A DNA stretch of 64,000 nt from Prorocentrum cordatum (lineage: Eukaryota > Sar > Dinophyceae > Prorocentrales > Prorocentraceae): contig CAUYUJ010017644.1 in NCBI GenBank assembly GCA_963575745.1, forward strand, positions 77,501 through 141,500, in the 5' to 3' direction. The notes below the pieces were generated by a model. It had not been told where the DNA came from and ran no database searches. It worked only from the letters and a program-made list of their open reading frames with translations. Positions 19,811-29,695 of the stretch are shown here, piece by piece; positions within the stretch are counted from its first letter, which is position 1, and each line of letters begins with the position of its first letter. Both the position numbers and the translations under genes were made by a program.

Positions 19811-21359
19811 TCACCAGTGCACGTCGCAGCCGCCTGCATCAACGCAGCAAGGGCGGCAGAAAACCCGCCAGCATGTTGTTGCTGGCTGATTGCGCCCACA
19901 GCCGCTGCACATGGGTAGCTGGATGTACTTCCGCGCCGCGGGAGAGCCGGACTCAATTCGGACCCGGTGCGCAACGGCTCGCTGCATCTTCTTGTCGTGC
20001 CAGTTAGCGCTGCACGTGCCAGCCGTGCGCCACTTGGACCATTGCTGACTCGTGTCGTCCTTGGCCGAATCAGCCGATTGGCTTGCCTGCTCAGTAGGCT
20101 CTGACGGCTGAGTAGTAGGCGCCGTTGGCACACTGGACGCTGAATTGGTGTCTCCATGCGTTGTTGGAGATGCCGCTGATGACCCACTGACCGCCTGCGC
20201 ATTGGAACGCCCGCGCTTCCCAGAAGAAGGGAAGGGCCACAACATGGCATTGAGCAAGAGGCCCCCGTGGTACGTGATGTGGCCGAACTCCTGGACGATA
20301 TGGTGCTTGAGATGGCTCAGTAGATCTGGCAGCATGTTGATGCTGCGCATCTTGGGCGGCCCCATGGGGTCCAGCATGTCCCATGCCTCTGGAGAGCTGG
20401 CCCGCACGCCCTATTCGACCTCAGACTGACGATCGCCAAGTAGCGCCGTCGGTTTGATTACGTCTAGGGTTGCAAAGGTCAGCCCGCCTGGCCTTGTCAA
20501 CGTAGGGCAACTCCAGCATAACGGCAAGCTCTCGCCAAGATTGCACGGAGCAGCACGGAGAGAATTGGGAGACGTTCCCGACGGGATTGAGCCCCGTGAA
20601 GTGGACGGCAGCCTCGGAGGACCAAAACACATATTGAAAATCTCTTCCCACCAAAAACTTGTCATCTTGTTATGTAACACACATGCGTTTCCAATCGGCG
20701 TGCACCTGCATGGTGGCGCTCGCGTTGCCAGCCGAATCGTAGAGCACGCTCCAGATGCAGTCCGCCGTGTTGTCCACGAAGTGCGTCAGACCCAACTCTT
20801 TGGCAATGGGGCCTTTTCCCCGGTGGCCCCATGTTTCTGCGCACACGTGCACATGGGTCGAGATATCCCATTGAGAGCTCGGGGTGCTCATCTGGGCCAG
20901 GCCGCACTCGCGGGCGAAGCGAATGACCCATGCCTCCACCTGATGGTGCTGGCACAGGGAATAAGGGCCCAATCCTAGACAAGTCTTGTTTGGGCCCCAT
21001 CTATCCCTGCCATCACCATGCCCTGGCCACCGAGCCCCATCTGTTGTTCGGGACCAATCGCTCGCCCTTAGTGGTCCTGCTGATGAGGTGGATTGCGCCG
21101 GCGCCGTACGCCAGGGAGAACAGCACAATGAACTGGAAAAATCCTGGCACGACCTCGCTGTAGAATTCGCCTGGGAGTTTGTAGCGAAAAGAAGGACGAG
21201 GAGCACCTCCTCATCCTTCGCTTCGTCCTCCACCTCCCCCTCTTCTGTATCAAAGTCGTATGTTTCCCGTGTGTTCCAATGGCCTGGCTTCTCGGGCTTC
21301 GGTTGGCCTGGAGGAGCGCGCCTTGAAATGCAGTCTCCGATGTCCAGGCCAATGAGCAT
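19811..21359 (-). CDS. HAD-like hydrolase fused to Cys-rich C-terminal domain, several exons
   Basis: Begins MLIGLDIGDCIS (HAD motif I region, nucleophile Asp). Later pieces in other frames give VPGFFQFIVLFSL and AIHLISRTT (motif II Ser/Thr; about 21055-21187), then HHQVEAWVIRFARECGL, GKGPIAKELGLTHFVDN (motif III Lys and motif IV acidic pair; about 20700-20955). Introns 20613-20705 (GT-AG) and 20387-20492 (GC-AG) restore phase to VQSWREL and then KAWDMLDPMG. The tail from 20386 ends in CSGCGRNQPATTCW and CRPCCVDAGGCDVHW, a dense Cys/His zinc-binding-like cluster. The phase change near 21190 and the join near 20955 are unresolved, so a frameshift is possible. Family assignment rests on motif order only; substrate unknown. 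Confidence 0.6.
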
Positions 21360-21598
21360 TGGACTCTGGCCGAAGCAGCCAGTGCCAACATCCAATGTGC
21401 TGTGGCCGAATCAGCCAAGCCTTTGAGCCTGGAGAGACTACGGGACAAAACACTGGCGATGTCGATAGTAATGCGAAACAATAAGCAACGTGATGCTATC
21501 CGCGAGGCTGACCCAGGCGACATTGAAACAACGACAAGGGTTTGTAGCCCATGGGCGGGTAATCTAGGCATGCACGTGCTTGTCCACATCCCCCCATC

Positions 21599-21712
21599 GA
21601 GGAGGAGGAGGAGGAGGAAGAGGAGGAGGAGGAGGGGGAGGAGGAGGAGGAGGAGGAGGAGGAGGAGGAGGAGGACGAGGACGAGGAGGAGGAGGAGGAG
21701 GAGGAGGAGGGA
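21599..21712. repeat. GAG tract, right subterminal
   Basis: (GAG/GGA)n run about 90 bp inside the right terminal repeat, mirror of the CTC tract near the left end. Confidence 0.9.
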
Positions 21713-21799
21713 CGAACAAGAGCGCCAGCTTTGTCTTAATTTTCGCGCCACCACCACTAGTTTTTCCTGGTGCGAAAGTTCACGCAGGGGCTCGTTGCT

Positions 21800-21846
21800 G
21801 TGGGCCTAAAGAAAAACCCCAAAAAACCTCGATTAGATTTGGCAAG
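21800..21846 (-). repeat. Right terminal inverted repeat
   Basis: Reverse complement of 9195-9241 over 47 bp apart from one substitution and two one-base indels. It is followed at once by TCAT. Confidence 0.92.
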
Positions 21847-21850
21847 TCAT
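21847..21850. repeat. TCAT target-site duplication, right
   Basis: Partner of 9191-9194. The AT of this TCAT with the following G makes the ATG that otherwise looks like the start of a separate protein. Confidence 0.92.
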
Positions 21851-22697
21851 GGACGACGACGCCCGCGGCACGGGCTTCGACACGAAGGGGGTGGCGGTCG
21901 TGGACGGAGAGGAGATCTTCGTGCAGGAGATCGCGGCCAGCAAGCTCGACGACTTCAAGAAGGAGACCAAGGCGGACCTCGGGGACGTGCGCACTCTCGG
22001 GGACCACCTCGACGATGCTGGGCAGCGCTGTCTGAGGCTCTCGGAGGCGGTCGCGCTGATGAGAGACACGGATCAGCCGAACTTCCCGCTCGCCGGCGTG
22101 AGGAGCGTGAAGGAGTTCCTCGAGTCGGTGGCCTCGGGGCCTGGCAACATGACGTCGTACCAGGCGGAGTGGGAGCGGCTCAGCGGGGTCGGTGAGGGTT
22201 CGGCAGTCAACCATGTGCACCGCAACCTGTGCGAGGTGATTCGGCTCATGCACTCCTGGGATCAGGTCGACGCCTCCATGCTGGCCTCCGCGGAGCTGAT
22301 CGTGCGCTGGCTGGTTCAGACGGAGATAGCGGTAGAGCGCAACCCGCGCCACCCGGACTACAGCGGGCGGGACATAGTGATCTCGGCCCCGGTGAATGCT
22401 GCGGGCCGCGCGACGACGAACAAGTTCAACTCCTGGGTCACTGACAAGCTCAAGGAGAGGGCGCAGATCTGGAAGCAGGAGCGCCTGTACCGGGAGGAGC
22501 AGAAGACGAACCTGAAGGAGGGCAAGGGCGGCGACGGCTACGACCCGACCAAGAAGAAGCTGAAGAAGAGAGGGGGCAAGGCCGGCGCCGAGGGCGCCGG
22601 CGAGGGAGGACGACGCCTCTCGGGGCTGTGGGGGGGCCGGCGCTGGCAGCCCGGGCGCCGAGAGAGCCCCCCCACGGCCGACACAGACGTGGGCTAG
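21851..22697 (+). pseudogene. Retrotransposon ORF2 (Gag-like), 3' part
   Basis: Continues the frame left at 9194. Contains the conserved-looking stretches GVAVVDGEEIFVQEI, GNMTSYQAEWERLSGV, MLASAELIVRWLVQTE and ERNPRHPDYSG that I associate with Gag-like proteins of dinoflagellate retroelements, then a charged Lys/Glu region and a Gly/Arg-rich nucleic-acid-binding-like tail. The apparent start MDDDARG is an artefact of the insertion. It overlaps ORF3 by about 70 bp. Confidence 0.85.
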
Positions 22698-25696
22698 CCC
22701 CCTCTATTCCTGGAGGGATCCGGTCACGAGATCGACGGCATGGAGACCCCTTTCCTCTGCCCTGCGATCCGAGTGGCCTCGGCTCTGCATGCAGCTCTGC
22801 GCGGCAACGGCAAGTTTTTGACACGGTTCGGGCCCTGAACCAGCTTGCCGCCGCCAACGTGAATTCACGTCGCGCCCAGGGGCACGACCGCGCACCAGAA
22901 GGGCACCTCCGGCCGACCGCCGTGCAGCAGTGGATGATCCAGAATGTCGCCCGGCGTGTACTGGCGTATGGGGATTGCCCCACTGACCTCACAGAGGAGT
23001 CATCGTTGCACGAGATCCTCGACTCAAGAGACCACTACGGGATGGAGCCCAAGAGCTTGGCCAGCTTCGACTTCGACAAGGTCAAGATCCTGCGCAGGAA
23101 GGTCCACGTTCGGCCGATACGCCGGGAGTTGCCCGCGTCGGACGCTGGCTACCTTCGGCACGCTTCCGACTTGATCGAGATGGACGAAGCGGGGCTTGAG
23201 AGAGATCGAGCCGAGGGAGTGGGCGTCACGCCGTACTGGGACCCCCTCCTCCGGCGCTCGCGAGACCTTCGGAAGCGACTGTACCAGCGCCTGGACCAGC
23301 AGGGCCTGCTGACTTGGCGTCGGCGGCTGAAGGGGCATGCGGGCATCTTCGTGGTCAAGAAAAAGGATGGGCTCCAGAGGTTGATCATCGACGCCCGAGC
23401 GGCCAATCGGGCGCATCGGCCACCTCCCACTACTCGGCTAGGCTCCTCGCGATGCATGGCCGACCTCGACCTCTCCGACCCCCGCCTGAAGGCATCGGGC
23501 TTCGGGGGCCTCGGCTCCGGGGCCTTCAGCCCAGCTGGCCGCGAGGGGGACGTCGGAGACTGTTTCTACAACTTCACCATCCCCGAGCTGGCGAGCTGGT
23601 TCGGCTTCGCAGACCGGTTCGACACCCGCGAGCTAACGGAGATGGGCTGCCTGCCGGACTCGATCTGGGACGACGCCGAGGGGGCCGAGACCAAGGTCGT
23701 GGACGGCGAGCAGCTCTACCCCTGCATGTGCGCGGTGTGCATGGGCTGGTCCTGGGCGCTCTACTTCGCCAACGAGGCCGTGACCTACCGAGTCCAGCGA
23801 GCGCTGCCCGACGGGGCCGAGAAGGTGATGAGGGAGATGCAGCCTGCCCCGACCATCGAGCCCGGCAAGTGCGTCGCCGGTGTGTACGTGGACAACGTGC
23901 AGGTGATCGGTGGCTGCGAGGCTGACGCCAACACTCAGATGCATAAAATCGAGAATCTTTTTCGAGAGGACCGCATACCTTTCGACGTGGAGCCGGGGAA
24001 CAGCTTGGAGATGCAGTCCCTCGGCCTGGTGTACCACTGGCAGGAGCGTCGCCTGAGGCACGTGGCTCGGCGCGTCTGGCGGACCTATATGGCCGGACAC
24101 GCCCTTTTGAGGCGCCGCAAGCTCCACGGGCACACGCTCCAGTGCTGGCTGGGGCACGTCGTGAACCTGAACCAGCTCTGCCCCGAGGCGATGTCCGCGC
24201 TGAACGCCTGCTACCGCTTCATCGAGGAGTCGCTGGAGTCGCCCGAGCGGGTCTGGCCCTCCGTAAAGTCCGAGATCCGCTGCTCGATGAACTTGCTCTT
24301 CCTGATGGAGGCGGACTTGGGCGCGACCTACTCGGACCAGGTGTACTGCGGGGACTCGTCCGTCCGCGGCTACGCACTCCACGTGACGACCGCCGAGCCG
24401 ACCGAGCTCCGAGAAGCCTGGAAGTGGAGAGAACGCTGGCGGTACCGCGACGTCCCGACGGTGACAGGCCACGTCAGCAGCGGGCTCGACTACGTGCGCG
24501 GCGGCACGCCCGGCACCGCCACTGGCCCGAGGACCGCCTTCGGCCAGTCCCTGCTGAGTCAGGCGGAGGCGCCGGAGGAGGCGAGCGGCCTGGCTCCCTC
24601 TCCGGCCCGAAGCCGCGCTGCGAAGCCGGCTCGAGGCCGCACCCAGCTGCATCTTGACTCGGGCATCCCCGCCTTGGAGGACAGCTGGGTGGCCAGGCGC
24701 CGCTACAGGCTGGTCGCCGCGGACCGCTGGCGCTGGCAGGACGAGCACATCAACCTCAAGGAGGCGAGGGTCGCCTTGATGGGGCTCCGACGGCACTGCC
24801 GATCGGTGAAGTTCATGGGCACAAAGCTGCTCTCGATCAGCGACAGCCAGGTCACCGTCGGGGCCTTCGAGAAGGGCCGCTCCAGCGCGGGCCTGCAGGC
24901 CCTCTGCAGGCGCGCAGCCGCCTACCGCCTAGGGGGGCAGATCTCCTGGCGGCTCAGGTACATCGAGACTGACCGTAACCCGAGTGACGAGGACTCCCGG
25001 CGCTGGGACCTGAAGAAGCCGGCTGGGCTGAACCGGGGGCCCGAGCGTCGGGACGCCGCCCCGAGCCTGTCCGCTCCAGCTGCGAGTTACACGACCTCCT
25101 CCTCTTCTCGGTCACCTCCGTCGGCTTCCTCAGCATCTGTTGTACGCCCGTCAATTCAGAGCGAGCCTGGTAAATCAGTTTTTTGTATGGAGCTCTTCGG
25201 CGGAAAGGGGGAGCTGACTCGAGCCTGCCTGGCGGAGGGGCTTCCCTTCGCGGATTCAGTTGATATCAGAGACGGCTGGGAATTTGATCTCTCTCGTCGC
25301 AGTACACAAGAGTATATCCTGCGGCTGGCCCGAGAAGGGCGTTTGATATATGTACACCTGGGAACGCCTTGTCAGGTTTGGAGTATCGCTCGGAGGGGGA
25401 TCCGAAACCATGTTCGAGCCAGGGCCCGGGAACGTCTAGGCATCGAGTTCGCACTGTTTACGGCTACGTTGTGTCACATCTTATCACGTCGTGGGTGTTA
25501 TTGGAGTGTGGAAAACCCCCGGACTTCGAGACTCTGGAGCTTCGACCCGATCGCTCGCCTTCATGGACTCGCGAACGTCGTCGAGGTAAACTTCGATATG
25601 AGCATGTATGGCACGGCCTATCGGAAAACCTACCCGAATCCTGACAAACCTGAGAGCGTTACAGTCCCTGGGAGATCGACCTCGCACCCGACATAA
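22628..25696 (+). pseudogene. Retrotransposon ORF3: reverse transcriptase, RNase H and methyltransferase-like domain
   Basis: About 1022 codons; the true start inside the ORF2 overlap is uncertain. RT signatures: FVVKKKDGLQRLIIDARAAN (about residue 240), motif A GDCFYNF (about 311), motif B CMGWSWALYFANE, motif C YVDN (about 420). RNase H: CGDSSVRGYALH (about 574), NLKEARV, SDSQVTVGAFEKGRSS and NPSDEDSR, the pattern of DIRS-type elements. From about residue 850 a SAM-methyltransferase-like domain: FCMELFGGKGELTRACL (motif I), LGTPCQVWS (motif IV Pro-Cys), SVENPRTSRLW (motif VI). Near 25630 the frame shifts by one: the family-typical ending (ILTNLRALQSL, LAAAYPPALGSCWARLL) continues in another frame to about 25790, so the C-terminus is broken. 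Confidence 0.88.
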
Positions 25697-26118
25697 ACAC
25701 TCGGTCTTGCTACACGGTCATCTCACACCACTTGCCGCCGCCTACCCGCCGGCTTTGGGCTCGTGTTGGGCCAGGCTCCTTTCTTCGGCCTTGCCGGGCG
25801 ACATACGCCCGGGCCAGCGAGCCTTCGACCCCAGCGAGGTCCGCCATGGCCTCCGGCGGGCCGCGGGCCGTCGCCCGGCGGCTCGAGGAGCATCGGTTCA
25901 CGGTGAGGTCGATGAACCCCGTGAGCCAGCCTGCCAGGCCGCCGACTCGTTCCTCGAGCACGACCCGATCATCCAGTTCGGCCAGGACGAGCGGCCCCGG
26001 CGCTGGAGGGCCCACCCGGACTGGGCGGCAGCCGCCACCGGGGAAGGGCCGACCGCGGCAGCCCACAGGCCCCCGGCGGGCAGGCCCCATCACCGTCCCG
26101 CGGAGGGACTCGCTGATC

Positions 26119-26347
26119 ATGGCGACGGTGACCGGTGGCACGCTGGAGAGGTACGCGACGGCAGTCCACGAGTTCGAGACCTACGCGAAGGAGAGGCGCC
26201 TGCCGCTGCAGCCGCTAGCACGCCTGGACGACAGCCTCTCCCTCTACTTCGTGGACCTGTTCGACGACGGCTTCGGGGTCTGGGAGGGGCGCAACGCCTT
26301 CTACGGGCACAAGCTGCTGAGGCTCCGGACGACGGGCAAGGTCGACC
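26119..26347 (+). CDS. Tyrosine recombinase, 5' fragment truncated by the gap
   Basis: Starts MATVTGGTLERYATAVHEF and contains the N-terminal helical, core-binding-type region only. The sequence stops at the run of Ns. The complete gene is in the other contig at 39433-40373. Confidence 0.85.
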
Positions 26348-26447
26348 NNNNNNNNNNNNNNNNNNNNNNNNNNNNNNNNNNNNNNNNNNNNNNNNNNNNN
26401 NNNNNNNNNNNNNNNNNNNNNNNNNNNNNNNNNNNNNNNNNNNNNNN
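26348..26447. other. 100-N assembly gap
   Basis: Exactly 100 N, the usual placeholder for a gap of unknown length. The sequences on its two sides overlap each other by 13.2 kb, so the gap is probably a failed join. Confidence 0.98.
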
Positions 26448-26682
26448 GCTGCCAAAGCCCCGTGGACGTGACTATGGTAGCCTAGATTCAATGGTAGCGG
26501 GAGCCGCATTTGGGTTACTCTGTTTCTTCACTATAGGCTTGGTCCACAAATACGCCCGCGACAGCGCGAGAAAGCTGATAAAAAAGCCGAACGCAGCTAA
26601 ATAACAGCAGCAAGGACCTACCAGGATCAGACACTTATGATTCAAAGCCGAAGCAGCTTAGCACGTCCACGGCGACTACCTC

Positions 26683-27926
26683 TTACGCGCAATGAGACAT
26701 GATTGGGAATTGTGGCTTCTCCTTCGTGAGACCAGCGCTCCAAAGCGCCTCCTGCAGCACGCAGCCAGCCACGTTCGGGGACAGAGAGTTGCCAACCATC
26801 ATGCCGACCTGGCGCGGCGTGATTTTGAGTTCCTCGTAGGGGGCGTCCGTTGGCGCGAAGCCCTGGGCCTAGGGCGGCTAAGGACATACTACCAATGCCC
26901 CGTGGTGGCCGACCAAGCCTGTGCTCAGCTCAGCGTCGTCGCTGAGCTCCACAACGCTTGGTCGGCTTTCCCTGGGCAGTGGGGGTAGTCCCGTAGCAGC
27001 GGTGCCTTCAAGAGCTCTCGCGTGGTGAAGCGGCGTCCGTACGTGCTGATCCACGGTCCGCCGCACCCGCCGCGCACCCGGGTGATCGTCTTGCATTCGT
27101 CCACCCCGTAAACCTGAAACTTCTCCCCTGCGTCGATGTCCACCGCGACAGGGGTGGTCCGTGGATCGATGCCGTTCTGGTGGCACTCCGAGTAGGCCTT
27201 GGCGCAGCGTTTCTTGCCCATCGCGTTCTTGGGCAGGCGACCGGGCACGTCCTGCTGGGTCTTGGAGTCCATGATGGTTTTCAGTGAGACGGCCTTGTGG
27301 GCCTCGGGCCACTGGAATTTACATTTGATGGAGTCGTTGCGGATTGCAACAATGATCAGGCGCCGACGGTCTTGCGGGAGGCCGCAAGTATTGGCATTGA
27401 TCACCTTGTCATACACCGCGCACCCGCTTTCACGGATGTGCTTGATGAGCCCCCGGAACACCGGGCGGAATTTTACATGTGTCAGGGCAAACACATTCTC
27501 GAACAGGACGAGCCGCGGCTTCTTCTCGCGAATGTAACGGAGGGCCTTGCCCATGAGTTTCCCCGTCTGGTGGGGGCCATCGGCGCCAGACTGTTTGCCA
27601 TTAGCTGAAAAATCTTGGCATGGTGGCGTGAAGACGTAGACGTCCACGTACGGCTTATCATTGATGGGCACGTCCATAATGTCAGTGTAGATGTGCTTCG
27701 GCTCGTGCCGCTCCAGCAGCTTGTGGCACTTCTTGTGGGTGTCCGAAACAAACAGCACCGAGAAATCGATGTTCAATCGTAACATGGCGATCGCGGCGCC
27801 ATCCATGCCAGAGAAATCAGACCCGAACTTGATCTTCTTCAGGCACCTGGGACGACGCTTTGCCTGTGGCGTGGCCCCAGCCTTTTTCGTCGCTGCCGTG
27901 GACTTGGGCGTCGCCGAGCGGCCCAT
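26683..27926 (-). CDS. C5 DNA methyltransferase (second assembled copy)
   Basis: Same two-exon gene as 13364-14607: exon 1 27926 to 27006, intron 26869-27005, exon 2 26868 to 26683. All catalytic motifs are unchanged. The few substitutions seen are in exon 2 and the intron, close to the contig end (for example the last codon before the stop reads gcg instead of gtg). Confidence 0.9.
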
Positions 27927-28078
27927 CTCGCGGCACCAGGCTGCAGCAATGCGTAAGTGCAGTCGCAATCAGCCGAAGCAGCTGAAAATATTCATTGAGC
28001 CCAAACGGTGCGCAAAAAAAATGAATACCGAAGCATTCACCGAGCCGCCCGTGTAGATACGCGCGTGCGTGCGTCGCC

Positions 28079-28581
28079 AGAATCAAGGACGGCACCGAGT
28101 GGCGTAAGGAGCTGGATGGGCACCTCCGGGGCCTTACGCCACTCGGATACATCCAGCTCCTTACGCCACTCGGTGCCGCCCTTGATCCTGGCCAGCGGCT
28201 CGGATTCACGGTCGGCACCGAGTGGCGTAAGGCCCTGGAGGTGCCCATCCAGCTCCTTACGCCACTCGGTGCCGTCCTGATTTGGCCAGCTCGGATTCAA
28301 GGTCGGCACCGAGTGGCGTAAGGCCCCGGAGGTGCGTATCCAGCTCCTTACGCCACTCGGTGTCGTCCTTGATTCTGGCCAGCCGCTCGGATTCAAGGTC
28401 GGCACCGAGTGGCGGCGGTAAGGAGCTGGAGCGTGCTATCCAGCTCCTTACGCCACTCGGTGTCGTCCTTGATTCTGGCCAGCCGCTCGGATTCAAGGTC
28501 GGCACCGAGCGGCGTAAGGAGCTGGATGTGCCCGTCCAGCTTCTTGCGCCGCTCGGTGCCGACCTTGAATTCCGTCGGCAG
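28079..28581. repeat. 96-bp inverted-repeat array (second assembled copy)
   Basis: Unit starts at 28211, 28302, 28398 and 28498, spacings 91, 96 and 100 rather than 96, 95 and 96. The total is 287 bp in both copies despite the different indels. This is the only region where the two copies differ structurally. Confidence 0.8.
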
Positions 28582-28747
28582 CCTGACATTGGGAGATAGG
28601 ACCAATGGCCTCGTGAGACACTGGCGAAACAAACCACTGCTTCAACCTGAAGCTCGATGCTCTACACCGCGCGTGCAGAGTGGATGCCACTTAGATAGCC
28701 ACCGCCCTTGTATGACGCCCCCGCTTTGGCCAGGATGGCTTTCAAGT

Positions 28748-28974
28748 CTGAGGGAGGCGTAAGGAGCTGGATGCCATCCAGCTGCATGTGCCGCTCAAGG
28801 CCGCCCTTGAGTGGCACAGTGCAGCATTCCAGAGCTGGATGTGAGCGGGATGTTCAGGTCGACCCTGAACATCCAGCTCACATCCAGATCTGGAACGCTG
28901 CACTGTGCCACTCAAGGGCGGCCTTGAGCGGCACATGCAGCTGGATGGCATCCAGCTCCTTACGCCTCCCTCAG
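28748..28974. repeat. 227-bp palindrome (second assembled copy)
   Basis: Same palindrome as 15429-15655, with one further mismatch near the centre (gagcgggatg in place of gagctggatg). Confidence 0.9.
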
Positions 28975-29695
28975 AAATGTTGGCGTATTCATGGATGTCA
29001 ATCGGTTTCCAAACTAGTGCGCTACCTGGGACGTCCCTGGACCAGCGCTCGGACACGCCCAAGAATTCAAACAATCATGTTGGCTCAAGCCTGGGTCCCC
29101 GTAGCAACTGTTGAGGCCAGCGATCGGAGAAAGGAGGATCGGAGGCAGGAGAGGACGAGGAGGATGAGGTTTCGAGATTACTGTCCGGGGTCCGAGAGAG
29201 CCTAGCGGATATCCTCGCTTGATCGCGCCACGGAGGTGCGCTAACATGTTTGGGTGGGGGCAGTGCTTAAATCGCCCCTGGGATCCATCAGCCCTCTCAG
29301 CTGGGACGAGAAGGGGGAGGGAGGAGGTGCACCCCTGAGGAACGAGGATCAAACCACAGGCAAATGACACGTTCCTGTGTTTTCGTTTCGCACTTGACAG
29401 GCTTTCGAAAAGGAAGATGTTGAGAAAGATGATCACTTTTGTAACCTCAGCCGCAGTAGACGTCGAGGTGCATGCGCCAGCCGAATCAGCTAAGAGCTGA
29501 AATGCAGCAAACGCCTTGGTGGAACAACCAATCCCGATGTTGTACCAAGGAGCGCGCAACCTACTACTACGAGTCTACCTAGATACCTGCGTGCTGTGGC
29601 GTGTGTGTGTGTGTGTATGTGTGTGTGTGTGTGCGTGTGAACGTTTCTATCTAGATCCTGACAGTGAGCCGAAACAGCTTAGTCAGGATGTGCAC

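Larger units (their letters stand above)
10445..21417 (-). repeat. Twelve interspersed hairpins with invariant CGAANCA loop
   Basis: On + the word GCCGAANCAGC occurs starting near 10445, 12685, 13327, 14652, 16160, 16348, 17845, 19420, 19462, 20063, 21368 and 21405, and nowhere else in the unique sequence of the window. All twelve are in the same orientation (minus-strand reading GCTGNTTCGGC). The loop CGAANCA is constant while the flanking stem changes on both sides together: TCAGC with GCTGA, CTGGC with GCCAG, TGGC with GCCA, AAGC with GCTT, and GGCCAGC with GCTGGCC. Three copies fall inside reading frames; the others lie between genes, often just before a start codon. Role unknown. Confidence 0.85.
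9195..21846 (-). mobile_element. 12.65-kb DNA transposon with cargo genes
   Basis: Terminal inverted repeats at 9195-9241 and 21800-21846, a TCAT target duplication, and precise interruption of a retrotransposon ORF define the element. It holds four minus-strand, intron-containing genes: hAT-like transposase (9581-12667), C5 DNA methyltransferase (13364-14607), a 970-aa unknown (16377-19419) and a HAD-like hydrolase with Cys-rich tail (19811-21359). Non-coding content includes an inverted-repeat array, a 227-bp palindrome, mirrored CTC/GAG tracts just inside each end and twelve CGAANCA-loop hairpins. A 4-bp duplication is not the 8 bp usual for hAT, so the superfamily is unsettled. Confidence 0.88.

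Noticed and set aside
20128-21000. Plus-strand open frames opposite the HAD-like gene (for example 20454-20978)
   Set aside because: They are antisense shadows of the minus-strand exons; the minus frames carry the recognisable motifs and frame-restoring introns.
10445-21417. CGAANCA hairpins as relic spliced leaders
   Set aside because: The minus reading AGCTGNTTCGGCT resembles the leader core AGCCATTTTGGCT in shape but differs in the same three positions every time, and the stems covary, so it is its own motif. The idea is not fully excluded.
21849-22697. A separate 282-codon protein starting at 21849
   Set aside because: Its ATG is formed at the target duplication; the frame is the 3' part of the interrupted retrotransposon ORF2.
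23633-24796. 387-codon minus frame opposite ORF3
   Set aside because: High GC keeps the antisense of the RT/RNase H gene open; no independent motif.
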